Of a DNA stretch of 64,000 bases, positions 18,124 through 27,145 are shown piece after piece. Numbering within the stretch: position 1 is the first letter of the stretch; every line of letters starts with the position of its first letter. The translations under genes were made by a program, and so were the position numbers. Source of the stretch: Microcoleus sp. FACHB-68. Its GTDB lineage: Bacteria; Cyanobacteriota; Cyanobacteriia; Cyanobacteriales; Oscillatoriaceae. The stretch lies in the NCBI RefSeq assembly GCF_014695715.1, contig NZ_JACJOT010000015.1, forward strand, positions 62,001 to 126,000, written 5' to 3'. The notes beneath the pieces are model-generated. The model saw only the letters and a program-made list of their open reading frames with translations, was not told where the DNA came from and did no database searches.

Positions 18124-18903
18124 TTAAATATATCGGGTGAGTTGAACGCGATATCGCTCTTTTTTGGTAATAGCCACTTCTCCAACTTCAAGGCGTCCTT
18201 TGCCACGAATTGCAATTAAATCTCCTGATTTAACCGGCTGGCTAGATTGGGTGGTTTCTTTCCAATTTACGCGCACATCACCGGCAGCAATTAAATCGAC
18301 CATTTTGCTACGAGACATCCCAAAGCCTGCAGAAGCCACCGCATCCAGCCTTAAGGAAGCCTCTACCGTGGTTAATTCTTTCTTTTTGGGTTCTTTGATC
18401 TTCAGCTCGCTCAACTCAATCCGCTGTGTTTTCACCGGCACTGAGCGCACCTGCTTGAGTTCGAGTTCCAAAAATTCCACCATCTCCGGCACGACAATTG
18501 CCTGAGCACCTCGCTCACCCAACACAATTACGTCACCGAGCTTTTCTCGCACAATGCCGGTGCCTAAAATCGCCCCCATAAAGTCTCGGTGAGTGGCGGT
18601 ATCGAATAAGAAATTGCCGGCAATCTCCAGCGCTGCCACTTCCACTTGTGCCGGTTCTAAGGGCAATTCTGAGCGGGCAATCCCCAGCCGCTGTCTTTCT
18701 GCCTGCGGATAGCCACCCCAGGCAACCAACTGCACCTCTGTCAGACGCTTAAAAGCCTGCTGCGCCTCAGCCTGCACCGGCGGCGAGAGAAAATCCGTCA
18801 AGACAACTTCCCACGTTTTAATCGCCTGATCCGCTTGGTCGATCACACGAGCCACTGTGTCTCGATTTTCAACGCCTTTTAACAGTTCTTCTCTTGGCAA
18901 CAT
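18124..18903 (-). CDS. Photosystem II S4 domain protein
   Basis: 259-aa YlmH-like RNA-binding protein conserved in cyanobacteria and plastids and annotated as photosystem II S4 domain protein. The N-terminal part is MLPREELLKGVENRDTVARV. The central part has THRDFMGAILGTGIVREKLG and GERGAQAIVV. The C-terminal S4 RNA-binding domain begins at about residue 188, with RLDAVASAGFGMSRSKMVDL and AGDVRVNW. A role in ribosome or photosystem biogenesis is presumed; the molecular role is not established. It is a monocistronic unit between a + strand gene on each side. Confidence 0.93.
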   Translation of the reverse strand: MLPREELLKGVENRDTVARVIDQADQAIKTWEVVLTDFLSPPVQAEAQQAFKRLTEVQLVAWGGYPQAERQRLGIARSELPLEPAQVEVAALEIAGNFLFDTATHRDFMGAILGTGIVREKLGDVIVLGERGAQAIVVPEMVEFLELELKQVRSVPVKTQRIELSELKIKEPKKKELTTVEASLRLDAVASAGFGMSRSKMVDLIAAGDVRVNWKETTQSSQPVKSGDLIAIRGKGRLEVGEVAITKKERYRVQLTRYI

Positions 18904-19123
18904 TCTGGCAGTATTTTATTTAATCACTATTCTGATTCTATCGATTGAGCGGCGCGATTAAAACATCATTCGTTGTAGAGATACCTAGAATAAATGATCG
19001 CCTTTTACGAATTTTATAAATTTTTGTCTTTTTTTATACGCCTAAATAGTCGAGTCTGCCTTAATTGTTTATCTAATATCTAAAATTAATAGATTCCCTT
19101 TGCCGCGCCATTGAGCGCAGTTT

Positions 19124-19705
19124 ATGAATACTGATGTGATTGAGCGATTACTCGCACTCTACCAACAAATTGACGAGGAAACGACCGCATTTCAAGCGGC
19201 AACCGGCTTGCAATGTCCTGCCGGCTGCGGTCGATGTTGTGCCAATCCTGAAGTAGAAGCAACGCCACTAGAAATGCTGCCTTTAGCAATAGAATTATTC
19301 CGTCGAGGCGAGGCACAGTATTGGTTAGAGCGACTTGCCGATCACAACGAACTGGGCGTTTGTGTTTTCTATCAAAGCGATCCTCTCATCCCTGGAAATG
19401 GTCGTTGCGGAGTCTATGCTTGGCGACCGGCTGTGTGCCGGCTGTTTGGCTATGCCACCGTTAAAAATAAGCAAGGAACGCCAGAATTAGCAGCCTGCCG
19501 GCATCATAAACAAACGGTGCCGGCAACCGTAGAAATTGCGAAGAAAGCCGTAACAGCGGGGGTGCCGGCACCTGATTTTTCCCAATATGGCAATGAGATT
19601 GCCAACCTTGACCCGCATCTAGGACAAGAGCAAATGCCACTTAACCAAGCGATAAAAATTGCGATTGAACGCGTGGGATTAATTGCTCAGTTTGGAGGCG
19701 AGTGA
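19124..19705 (+). CDS. YkgJ-family cysteine cluster protein
   Basis: 193 aa. CPAGCGRCCANPEVEATPLE at about residues 30-49 is the C-x3-C-x2-CC cluster that defines the family, thought to bind zinc or an Fe-S centre. Further conserved parts are CVFY, GRCGVYAWRPAVCRLFGYA and ACRHHK, giving Cys residues spaced along the protein. Function is unknown. The ATG at 19124 lies just after a 220-bp AT-rich gap. Confidence 0.88.
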   Translation: MNTDVIERLLALYQQIDEETTAFQAATGLQCPAGCGRCCANPEVEATPLEMLPLAIELFRRGEAQYWLERLADHNELGVCVFYQSDPLIPGNGRCGVYAWRPAVCRLFGYATVKNKQGTPELAACRHHKQTVPATVEIAKKAVTAGVPAPDFSQYGNEIANLDPHLGQEQMPLNQAIKIAIERVGLIAQFGGE

Positions 19706-19814
19706 AGGGCGTAAAAAGTCAAATTTAAAAAGGTCAAAGAAAAATTTTTACAGTAGTTTCTCTCCTCAGATACTTGACTTTTTACGCTTTTTTTACATTT
19801 TGCAAGCTGGGTTC

Positions 19815-20330
19815 TTACACACTACCGGGTTCTGCATAACCTTGGATATTTTCCGGCTCAAACGGGCGGATGATAGAGGTAGCGCGGCGCGTTAGGCTTT
19901 CAGAACCTTTGACGACAACCAGATATTTGCCGGCATTAAGTCGGTTGCGGTAAGGCAAAGCCTCACCGCTTCTAAACATCAAGCCGACACCTCCGCCAAC
20001 AAAAACACTACCCATTGCACCGGCAATGGCACCGAAAAATCCCCCAATAAAATGATTGCCAAAATCCCCGGCCCAGGAAACAATTGATAAGCCGGTGATC
20101 GCGTTAAAAATGAAACCGCCGACAAAACCAAAGGGAATCAGCCAAGTGGCCATCAGTTTAGCTTGTTTGCCGGCCTCCTCATTCGGGTCAATCAAGCCAT
20201 ATTCATCAGCACTTTTATAACCCCTGCCCAGAATGGCCACTTGCTCCATCGGCAAGCCTTCTTTCTCTAGGGCAGAGTAAGCAGCTTCTGCTTTGATGCG
20301 GTCTGGCAGCACAGCGACGAGATAATACAT
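19815..20330 (-). CDS. Glycine-rich membrane protein of unknown function
   Basis: 171 aa. The N-terminal 50 residues (MYYLVAVLPDRIKAEAAYSA, then EQVAILGRG) look like a small alpha/beta module seen in cyanobacterial stress-type proteins. Residues about 60-130 form one or two hydrophobic, Gly-zipper-like segments (GGFIFNAITGL and GGFFGAIAGAMGSVFVGGG). A soluble tail follows with YLVVVKGSESLTRRATSII. It is probably in the cytoplasmic membrane. Function not recognised. Confidence 0.75.
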   Translation of the reverse strand: MYYLVAVLPDRIKAEAAYSALEKEGLPMEQVAILGRGYKSADEYGLIDPNEEAGKQAKLMATWLIPFGFVGGFIFNAITGLSIVSWAGDFGNHFIGGFFGAIAGAMGSVFVGGGVGLMFRSGEALPYRNRLNAGKYLVVVKGSESLTRRATSIIRPFEPENIQGYAEPGSV

Positions 20331-20376
20331 AGCAGCGAATCAGTGTCTGAGAGTGGTTAACGGTCTACCTAACAGA

Positions 20377-20600
20377 GTGACATCCTCCTGCGCTAAATCT
20401 TGCGATTATAGGGCAGGCTTCCAAACCTCACGATTTGACATTCCTAGTTCTTCTCTTACGAGGTTTCGCCTCTGACCTAGACTGACTTTCATCAATCCCC
20501 GGCAGACAGACTGCATAGGCGTTTTCAATTCCGCAGAGTCCCTGCGTACTAATGAGTTCTAGACCGCGCAACCTGATTACTTCTGATGCTGCGTGATCAC
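20377..20600 (-). ncRNA. Candidate TnpB guide RNA (omega/reRNA) region
   Basis: In characterised TnpB systems the guide RNA scaffold is made from the 3' end of tnpB plus the right end, and the guide is the flanking DNA just beyond. By analogy the scaffold here would run through the last part of tnpB to about 20377. The guide would be the bases immediately below that position, reading TCTGTTAGGTAGACC. This is positional inference only; no structure was computed. Confidence 0.35.
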
Positions 20601-21699
20601 GAGCTGTTTCGTACGCACAACCATCACACTTATGAACCCGTTTGGAAAGTTCTTTCTTTCCTGTATGCGTTCCGCACTTAGGACAGGTTTGAGAGGTTCC
20701 ATCCGGATTGACACGGGCAAAGTAGATTTGATGTTTCTTCGCTACCCATTCCAGCAAGTTGAGGAACTGACCGACAGCGGCATCTAAGGTATGTTTTCTC
20801 AACATCCCTCTCGACATCGCTTTCAAGTTCAAGTCCTCAACAAACACCATCCCAATACTTTCTTTGGTACACAGATGGTTAGCCAGTTTGAACTGCCAAT
20901 CCTTCCGAATACTAGCGATGTGGTTGTGGAATCTGGCAACCTTGAGTCGAGCCTTCTCACGATTTTTAGAACCTGTCTTCGTTCTGGCATACTTGCGTTG
21001 CAGTAATTGGAGCTTGCCGTACAAGGATGTCAGGAATCGAGGTCTAGCGATAAACTCTCTATCCGAGGTAGTTAAAAACTTCTCCAATCCCAAATCGATA
21101 CCCAGTGCATCTCCATGAGGTTGGGCGTCTGGTATCGACACCTCAGACTCTATCGTGACAACGACTTCCCATCTATCCGCTTTCCTCAAGACCCTCGCTT
21201 GCTTGACCACAAACCCTTCTGGGATGGGTCGGTGCAAGTTGATGGGCATTCTCCCGACTTTGGGAAGACTGATTTGCCATCCAGTAATCGGGTTGGTTTT
21301 GAATTGCGGAAACAGCATGGACTTCATTTGTCCAAACTTCTTGAAGCGAGGAAAGCCAAATCCCCTCTTTTGGAAGTAATTCCAAGCGTCGTGCAATCTA
21401 CGGATAGTAGTTTGCAGAACTTGAGAAGGTGCTTCTCCCAATCCAGGAAATTCTTTCTTTGCTTTGGGAAGTGCGTTTTGTTGAGCGTAATAGGTAGGGA
21501 AGAGTTTGTCGGGTGGAATAATGTATTCACGTTCCAGCGAACAATAGTCCCAGCTACATTTACGCGAATTCACCCAATCTTTGATTTCCCGCAAAGCGTA
21601 GTTGTACACCTTGCGAGATATTTCCAGCCAATGCAGCATTGTCTGCTCTTGGCTAGCGTCTGGATAAATTCGGTAGCAGTCGTTCATGATGAAAGTCAT
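20428..21699 (-). CDS. tnpB: TnpB RNA-guided endonuclease-type protein
   Basis: 423 aa, full length for the family. The RuvC-like triad is complete: Asp202 in GIDLGLEKF, Glu288 in VFVEDLNLKAM and Asp368 in TARDHAASE. A zinc ribbon is formed by Cys339, Cys342, Cys358 and Cys361 (CPKCG and CDGC). The C-terminal tail is basic (SEAKPRKRRTRN). Two starts are possible: Met1 at 21699 or the Met at 21687 that begins MNDCYRIYPDASQ, where homology usually starts. The intact triad suggests retained nuclease function and not a decayed relic. Confidence 0.92.
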   Translation of the reverse strand: MTFIMNDCYRIYPDASQEQTMLHWLEISRKVYNYALREIKDWVNSRKCSWDYCSLEREYIIPPDKLFPTYYAQQNALPKAKKEFPGLGEAPSQVLQTTIRRLHDAWNYFQKRGFGFPRFKKFGQMKSMLFPQFKTNPITGWQISLPKVGRMPINLHRPIPEGFVVKQARVLRKADRWEVVVTIESEVSIPDAQPHGDALGIDLGLEKFLTTSDREFIARPRFLTSLYGKLQLLQRKYARTKTGSKNREKARLKVARFHNHIASIRKDWQFKLANHLCTKESIGMVFVEDLNLKAMSRGMLRKHTLDAAVGQFLNLLEWVAKKHQIYFARVNPDGTSQTCPKCGTHTGKKELSKRVHKCDGCAYETARDHAASEVIRLRGLELISTQGLCGIENAYAVCLPGIDESQSRSEAKPRKRRTRNVKS

Positions 21700-22197
21700 G
21701 AGACTGATTCTAATGCAGAATCGTTGGTCTATAAACCTATGCCTATTGTTAATTTCACGGGGTTCAATACCCCGTAAAATTAACTTGGGGGTGGCTGTAT
21801 CCTGTCGCTAAAATAGCGGGCGCAACAACTGCGTTGTTTTAAATCGCCCTTCCTTATTTATAGCGAGGGACTTATCCACCGCCAAACCCCCATTAGTTAA
21901 CAGCGCACAAGCGGACAAATCTTTTAGCCAAAAACACAGCCCACTGGCGCTCAGCAAAGCCAAGCGGTAGTGGATAATAAGAATGAACCGCCTGTCACGC
22001 CCACAGAAGGTAAAAACTTTCGGGCAGTTGGCAGTTTCAGGCTCCATTACAGTTAAAATGACCTACTGCGGTGAAACCTTTCCATCGAGTAAAAGACCGT
22101 TCCTGTGCTCGCCCTCCAGTCTTATGCCTTGCGGCTAGAGGCTGCGCTCACTGCCGGTGATCTTTCACCTCTTGCTGTTGCAACCTATCTGCTGACC
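21700..22197. other. Gap between TnpB element and serA
   Basis: It holds the left-end hairpin of the TnpB element (21748-21784) and, next to it, nested inverted repeats at about 21820-21857 (GGGCG with CGCCC around AACAA with TTGTT). The serA promoter must lie in the right half, where no clear boxes are seen. The frame upstream of serA is open from 22105 but is not needed for the protein. Confidence 0.5.
21748..21784. repeat. 37-nt hairpin at left end of the TnpB element
   Basis: GTTAATTTCACGGGGT (21748-21763) pairs with ACCCCGTAAAATTAAC (21769-21784) over 16 bp with one mismatch, leaving the 5-nt loop TCAAT. Hairpins of this kind mark the ends of IS200/IS605 elements and are read by TnpA. 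The core resembles a tRNA T-arm (GGGG-TTCAATA-CCCC), but no other tRNA parts are present. Confidence 0.75.
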
Positions 22198-23781
22198 ATG
22201 CCAAAGGTTCTTGTTTCCGATCCGATTGACCAAGCCGGTATCGATATTCTTTCCCAAGTCGCCCAAGTTGACGTAAAAACTGGTCTGGCACCCGAAGAAC
22301 TGGTGCGGATCATGCCAGAGTACGACGCCTTAATGATTCGCTCCGGCACCCGCGTCACCCAAGCGGTGATAGAAGCCGGCGCACAATTAAAAATCATTGG
22401 GCGTGCCGGTGTGGGTGTGGATAATGTGGATGTGCCGGCAGCCACTCGTCAGGGAATTGTCGTCGTTAATTCTCCTGAAGGTAACACAATTGCGGCAGCC
22501 GAACACGCTCTGGCTATGATGTTCTCCCTCTCCCGCTACATTCCCGACGCCAACCAATCTGTTAAAAGTGGCCAGTGGGATCGCAAAACCTTTATCGGTG
22601 CTGAAATTTACAAAAAAACTTTGGGCATCGTGGGACTGGGAAAAATTGGTTCCCATGTCGCCACAGCCGCAAAAGCAATGGGCATGAGACTGCTCGCTTA
22701 CGATCCGTTCATTTCAACAGAGCGTGCCGAGCAATTGGGCTGTCGCTTAGTGGATCTCGATGTACTGTTCCGCGAATCCGACTACATCACCCTGCACATC
22801 CCGAAAACAACAGAGACGGCTAACTTAATTAATGCCGAAGCGCTGGCGAAGATGAAACCCACCGCCCGGATTATTAACTGTTCTCGTGGGGGGATTATTG
22901 ACGAGCCGGCGCTGGCAACCGCCTTGAAAGAAGGCAGAATTGCCGGTGCGGCTTTGGATGTTTACAACAACGAACCGCTGGAAGCCGATTCGCCTTTGCG
23001 TTCACTTTCTAAGGAAATCGTCCTTACCCCCCACCTAGGAGCCTCAACAGCAGAAGCGCAGATCAATGTCGCCATCGACGTTGCCGAACAAATTCGCGAT
23101 GTGCTGCTGGGGCTGCCGGCACGTTCGGCGGTGAACATTCCCGGCTTGTACCCCGACGTACTCGAAAAGCTCAAACCTTATATGCAACTGGCTGAAACCT
23201 TGGGCAACTTGGTGAGCCAGCTAGCAGGGGGACGCGTTGATTTTCTCAATGTGCGCTTACAGGGAGAATTAGCAACCAGTGAAAGCAAGCCGGTGGTGGT
23301 GGCATCGCTAAAAGGATTGCTCTCCCAAGCCTTGCGCGAACGCGTTAACTACGTCAATGCCAGCATTGAAGCCAAGGAACGCGGAATTCGCGTCGTGGAA
23401 ACACGCGATGCTTCAGTTCGTGACTACACCGGCTCGTTGCACCTAGAGGCGAAAGGCTCTCTGGGCGAGCACTCCGTAACCGGCGCAGTCCTCGGAGATG
23501 GTGAAATTCGGATCACCAACGTTGATGAGTTCCCGATCAACGTGCCCCCCACTCACCATATGTTGTTTACCCGTCACCGGGATATGCCAGGAATTATTGG
23601 CAAAATCGGTTCTCTTCTGGGTAGTTTTAATGTCAATATTGCCAGTATGCAGGTAGGCCGTAAAATAGTCCGGGGTGATGCAGTCATGGTTCTCAGTCTT
23701 GACGATCCCTTACCTGATGGCATTTTGGCTGAAATTACCAAAGTTTCGGGCATTCGTGATGCCTACACGGTGACGCTGTAA
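22198..23781 (+). CDS. serA: D-3-phosphoglycerate dehydrogenase
   Basis: First committed step of serine synthesis: 3-phosphoglycerate to 3-phosphohydroxypyruvate with NAD+. The form is 527 aa, long, with the intervening ASB domain and a C-terminal ACT domain. Motifs are SGTRVTQAVIEAG, the Rossmann loop GLGKIGSHVATAAKAMG, NCSRGGIIDEPAL (catalytic Arg), and LTPHLGASTAEAQ (catalytic His), with ALDVYNNEP in between. The ACT domain starts near HMLFTRHRDMPGIIGKIG and probably mediates serine feedback. I chose MPKVLVSDPIDQAG at 22198 as start; the frame is open to 22105, but that extension lacks family similarity. Confidence 0.95.
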   Translation: MPKVLVSDPIDQAGIDILSQVAQVDVKTGLAPEELVRIMPEYDALMIRSGTRVTQAVIEAGAQLKIIGRAGVGVDNVDVPAATRQGIVVVNSPEGNTIAAAEHALAMMFSLSRYIPDANQSVKSGQWDRKTFIGAEIYKKTLGIVGLGKIGSHVATAAKAMGMRLLAYDPFISTERAEQLGCRLVDLDVLFRESDYITLHIPKTTETANLINAEALAKMKPTARIINCSRGGIIDEPALATALKEGRIAGAALDVYNNEPLEADSPLRSLSKEIVLTPHLGASTAEAQINVAIDVAEQIRDVLLGLPARSAVNIPGLYPDVLEKLKPYMQLAETLGNLVSQLAGGRVDFLNVRLQGELATSESKPVVVASLKGLLSQALRERVNYVNASIEAKERGIRVVETRDASVRDYTGSLHLEAKGSLGEHSVTGAVLGDGEIRITNVDEFPINVPPTHHMLFTRHRDMPGIIGKIGSLLGSFNVNIASMQVGRKIVRGDAVMVLSLDDPLPDGILAEITKVSGIRDAYTVTL

Positions 23782-23890
23782 GGCTTGGAAAATAGGGAAT
23801 TAGGCGGGGAGAAAGTTTGAAAGAGTCAGGGGAAATTATTTGATCGAATGCTGATTTCTTAATTCCACCGCTTCTCATCAAGCAAGCTAC

Positions 23891-23913
23891 GGTTGTGGTG
23901 AAATCCCACAACC
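23891..23913 (+). terminator. Hairpin after serA
   Basis: GGTTGTGG (23891-23898) and CCACAACC (23906-23913) form a perfect 8-bp stem with a 7-nt loop. T-rich sequence (GATTTTCCATTTTCC) follows at 23919-23933. It is a plausible serA terminator ahead of prmA. Confidence 0.5.
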
Positions 23914-23980
23914 TCGCTGATTTTCCATTTTCCAATCTCCATTTCTCAGTTCTCAATTCCTAATTTTTAATTCCAAGAAG

Positions 23981-24871
23981 TTGGCACATAGCTGGTGGGA
24001 AATTCAAATTCTGGGCGATCCAGCCCTAGAAGATACAATCTTCTGGCGGCTGGAAACGTTTGGCTGTCGCGGCACTTCCAGTGAAATTAAAGGTTATGCC
24101 TGCCTGATATGCGCTTACTTACCTGAAGAACAGGCGCAGTTATTAGATTTGGCAGCTTTATCTCTGTTGCTGCGCCAAGATGCCCTCTGTATGAGTTTGC
24201 CACCGCCGGCAATGCAGTGGCACTTAATTGATGAGGAAGATTGGGCAAGCAACTGGAAGCAATACTGGCATCCAATGGAGATTGGGGATCAGTTGTTAGT
24301 CTATCCAGCATGGCTGCCTTTACCTGAAGAACCAGGCCGGCACCTGTTACGCTTAGATCCCGGTGTAGCGTTTGGCACCGGCACCCACGCCACAACTCAG
24401 CTGTGTCTAGAAGCATTAGAGATGCGGCTGGGATATGAAAAAACTGATGCCCTAATTGCTGATATCGGTTGCGGTTCCGGCATTTTATCGATTGCCGCGA
24501 TTCTCTTGGGTGCAAGAAAGGCTTACGGTGTAGATATCGATCCCTTAGCTGTAAAATCTGCTCGCAGCAATCGAGAACTCAATGGCATTTCTAACAAGCG
24601 CCTCGTTTTTGAACTTGGCAGTCTGGATCGCTTGGGCAAATTAGTAGATGAGCCGGTTGATGGCATTCTCTGCAATATTTTGGCAGAAGTGATTATTGAC
24701 TTGATCCCGCACCTGGATATGTTAGCCAAACCGACTACTTGGGGGATTATTAGCGGTGTTTTGTTAGATCAAGCCAAGCCGGTTGCCGATACGCTAGAGC
24801 AACATGGCTGGATAGTGGCTACCCTCTGGCGCAGGCAAGATTGGTGCTGTTTTAATATTCGCCGGTCTTAG
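23981..24871 (+). CDS. prmA: Ribosomal protein L11 methyltransferase
   Basis: SAM-dependent methyltransferase that trimethylates Lys and N-terminal amines of ribosomal protein L11. 296 aa. The N-terminal substrate-recognition domain starts with [17 protein letters not shown]. The catalytic domain has [20 protein letters not shown], the SAM loop [24 protein letters not shown] and the catalytic-loop sequence [15 protein letters not shown] start at 23981 is used; homologues begin MANSWWEI at the same point, and no ATG fits. It is preceded by an STRR-like pyrimidine-rich stretch (23925-23970). Confidence 0.93.
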   Translation: MAHSWWEIQILGDPALEDTIFWRLETFGCRGTSSEIKGYACLICAYLPEEQAQLLDLAALSLLLRQDALCMSLPPPAMQWHLIDEEDWASNWKQYWHPMEIGDQLLVYPAWLPLPEEPGRHLLRLDPGVAFGTGTHATTQLCLEALEMRLGYEKTDALIADIGCGSGILSIAAILLGARKAYGVDIDPLAVKSARSNRELNGISNKRLVFELGSLDRLGKLVDEPVDGILCNILAEVIIDLIPHLDMLAKPTTWGIISGVLLDQAKPVADTLEQHGWIVATLWRRQDWCCFNIRRS

Positions 24872-24979
24872 TTAGATGAAAATTGAAGTGGGAAAGACGG
24901 TTTTTGTCAGCGACTAAGCATCTAATTTTCCAGTTGCCGGTAAAAAAAGCTCTCTGCCTTTCCCCACTCACTCACTCAG

Positions 24980-25783
24980 CTAGGGCAATCCTGGGCGTGG
25001 AATACGCAAGCTATTCGTTTTTGCATGGGGCGAACTTGGCTGGAGAAAATTTGGGTAAGAAAAACCGGATGTGGGTGCTTCTGAGTTGGGCGAATTATGT
25101 TGTCGAACGGTAACGGGGGTTTCGGTATAAAGTCCTATTGCACCGTCTAACTGAGCACCACTGAGGTTAGCGCCGGCAATATTAGCCCCCGTTAGGTTGG
25201 CACCACTGAGGTTGGCATTTAATAAGTTTCCACTCGAAAGATTAGCCCCACTCAAATTGGCATCACTGAGATCCGTCCCAACTAACTGGCATTCTCTCAA
25301 GTCAGCATTTGACAGGTTAGCCCCCATTAAAACTGCATTACTGAGATTCGCCCCACTCAGTCCCGCACCGCTGAGATTAGCACCTTCGAGATCCGCACCA
25401 ATTAAATTAGCGCCTTCCAAATCCGCACCACTCAAGTTGGCGTTTTGCAAGTTGGTATTCACACAGTTGGCAAAAATCAGTTCGGCCCCTCTAATATTAG
25501 ACCCTTTGAGGTTGGCATCTAGCAGATTGATGCCTTTCCCGTCAACGCCACTGAGGTCTGCTTTTGTTAAATCAGCAGCGACTAAATTGGCAAAAGTCAG
25601 ATCAGCACCACTCAAATTAGCATTGCTAAGGGTGGCACCATTAAGATTGCTATAGGACAGCTTGGCACCACTCAAGTCAGCACCACTGAGATTAAACCGA
25701 GCCATGTTAGCATCACGCAGGTCACCTCCCTGACACTGTTTGGTTTCTAGCAAGCGTTTGATGTGTGCGGTATTTGCAGCCAT
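24980..25783 (-). CDS. Pentapeptide-repeat protein
   Basis: 267 aa with about 35 consecutive A(D/N)LxX repeats (for example LSGADLSGAKLSYSNLNGA) from residue 22 to about 220. They should form a right-handed quadrilateral beta-helix. The N-terminus HIKRLLETKQCQGGDLRDAN has the short helical cap common in cyanobacterial members. The Pro/Ser-rich C-terminal 45 residues lack repeats. No signal peptide, so probably cytosolic. AGGA is 6 bases before the ATG at 25783 but touches the ATG at 25789, so the former start is preferred. Function unknown; related to the exported paralogue next door. Confidence 0.88.
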   Translation of the reverse strand: MAANTAHIKRLLETKQCQGGDLRDANMARFNLSGADLSGAKLSYSNLNGATLSNANLSGADLTFANLVAADLTKADLSGVDGKGINLLDANLKGSNIRGAELIFANCVNTNLQNANLSGADLEGANLIGADLEGANLSGAGLSGANLSNAVLMGANLSNADLRECQLVGTDLSDANLSGANLSSGNLLNANLSGANLTGANIAGANLSGAQLDGAIGLYTETPVTVRQHNSPNSEAPTSGFSYPNFLQPSSPHAKTNSLRIPRPGLP

Positions 25784-26238
25784 AATCATTCCTAAAAGCT
25801 CAAAGCCAAAATTTATTTAATGGAAAACTTGGAACCTTAAATATTCCTACCTGGGGAAGGGGCGTTTCTCCCGTGAAAAAATCTATCTAACTATTCCGTC
25901 TTTACAAAAGAATTTGGAGAGATCAGGAACCCTACCGATGAGTTATTGCTGTTCGCGATTGAGCAATCCCTTCAACCTTTTCTAAAGGTAACAAAAAGAT
26001 TCAACTCTCCCTTGAACACGGCGACAGTGGGAGATTGAAAGATAGGCAGAACTGTACTGGTTTGTTAAGGCGTCTTACAAAAAGTTCCAACCGGCCTTTG
26101 ATAGGGCTATTGTCTCAACTATTTTTTTATCAAGTAGAATTGCTTAAACCTTAAAAACTGAAAATGAAATAGGGGTGCAAGCCGGCACCCCTAAAAAGTT
26201 AAAAGCTTGGAGATAGACTCCCCATCTGCCTGGATTTT
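25784..26238. other. Gap between the two pentapeptide-repeat genes
   Basis: Apart from the terminator hairpin at 26171-26192, I see no RNA, repeat array or coding signal here. The right-hand gene ends at its edge, and the promoter of the left-hand gene should lie in the first 150 bp. Confidence 0.5.
26171..26192 (-). terminator. Rho-independent-like terminator of exported pentapeptide gene
   Basis: AGGGGTGC and GCACCCCT form a perfect 8-bp stem with a 6-nt loop. On the minus strand the stem is followed by ATTTCATTTT. It lies 47 bp past the stop of the gene at 26239. Confidence 0.65.
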
Positions 26239-26961
26239 TTAGTCTCTGATAGCATCGGTCACATTAACACCCGTCATATCTACATTCGTTAGATTGGCAC
26301 CTCTCAAGTCGGCACCTCTCAAGTTAGCCGGTGTGACTGTACAGGAACTAAAGTCGTTGGCTTCCCGCTTATTACACGTACTCATGTCATAACGCAAATT
26401 CGTTGGCACCATCCCTTCCCCTTCACCGAAGGGTCTGAAATCTGCACCCCTTAAATTTGCAAACTCTAGGGTTGCATTACCCATTTGAGCGCCTCGAAGA
26501 ATCGCGTTACTCAAGTTCGCTTGGCGCATAAATGCACTTAAGTGAGCGTTTGTCAAGTTAGCCTTTGCGAGAGTGGCATTATCAAGCTGCGCTTTATTGA
26601 GGTTCGCAAAGCTCAGGTTTGCACCTTCTAAGTTAGCGCCTCTGAGGTCTGCACCGACTAACAGAGAACCTCTTAAATCAGCACCACTCAGGTTAGCGCC
26701 TCTGAGATCAGCACCACTGAGATCGGCGAAGGAAAAGGAGACTCCGCTGAGGTTTGCACCTCTTAAAGTCGCTCCCTCAAAAATGATGGGATCAAGGAAT
26801 CGCCGGCCTGCTAAGACAAGACCATCCAGATTGCACCCCCGACATTCTCCTGTGTTTAAAAGCCGTTCAATCGTCGATGCATTTTGAGCGTTCACTCGAT
26901 GGGTTAAACCCATCGTGATTAACAGTGTGGCAAATGCAAGGCTTCCTAGTTTTTTGTTCAT
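26239..26961 (-). CDS. Exported pentapeptide-repeat protein
   Basis: 240 aa. The N-terminal signal peptide (KLGSLAFATLLITMGLTHRV, predicted cleavage after VNA) directs export to the periplasm or thylakoid lumen. TIERLLNTGECRGCNLDGL then leads into about 22 pentapeptide repeats (LRGANLSGVSFSFADLSGAD and similar). They are interrupted near residue 185 by a repeat-free loop with GEGEGMVPTNLRYDMSTC that contains two further Cys. An AGGGGA Shine-Dalgarno lies 6 bases before the ATG. It shares the N-terminal cap (I-x-RLL-x-T-x-x-C) with the cytosolic paralogue at 24980. Function unknown. Confidence 0.88.
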   Translation of the reverse strand: MNKKLGSLAFATLLITMGLTHRVNAQNASTIERLLNTGECRGCNLDGLVLAGRRFLDPIIFEGATLRGANLSGVSFSFADLSGADLRGANLSGADLRGSLLVGADLRGANLEGANLSFANLNKAQLDNATLAKANLTNAHLSAFMRQANLSNAILRGAQMGNATLEFANLRGADFRPFGEGEGMVPTNLRYDMSTCNKREANDFSSCTVTPANLRGADLRGANLTNVDMTGVNVTDAIRD

Positions 26962-27145
26962 TTTTGTCCCCTAAAGTAGCAACTCTTGCTGATTGCAAAA
27001 ATCACGAGTAAATATCTGAAATTGTCGGTATTTCAGCTTGAATCTAGACTTTATCAGCCAATTGTAAGCCTAAATTCTTCTTTTACCAGGATTGTTAATT
27101 TTATTTTTCTTTCCCTCCCTTAACAGTCTGTCATTCACAAAAATT

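Larger units (their letters stand above)
20377..21784 (-). mobile_element. IS200/IS605-group element encoding only TnpB (IS1341-like)
   Basis: The element is inferred from tnpB plus flanking structures. The right end is marked on the coding strand by GGAGGATGTCAC, read toward position 20377, 40 bases past the tnpB stop. The left side has a 37-nt hairpin at 21748-21784. No tnpA (Y1 transposase) is present, so movement would need a TnpA in trans. Exact ends are not proven, because this family makes no target duplication. The stretch has no GCCGGC sites, unlike the surrounding chromosome. Confidence 0.7.

Noticed and set aside
21748-21784. tRNA T-arm-like GGGGTTCAATACCCC
   Set aside because: No acceptor, D-arm or anticodon arm can be built around it, so it is treated as a transposon-end hairpin.
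22105-22197. N-terminal extension of SerA
   Set aside because: The 31 extra residues do not resemble the family; homologues begin at MPKVLVSDP.
25197-25655. 152-aa open frame opposite the pentapeptide-repeat gene
   Set aside because: It is the mirror of the repetitive ADLSG codons and shows only a periodic Leu/Ala pattern; a shadow of the real gene on the other strand.
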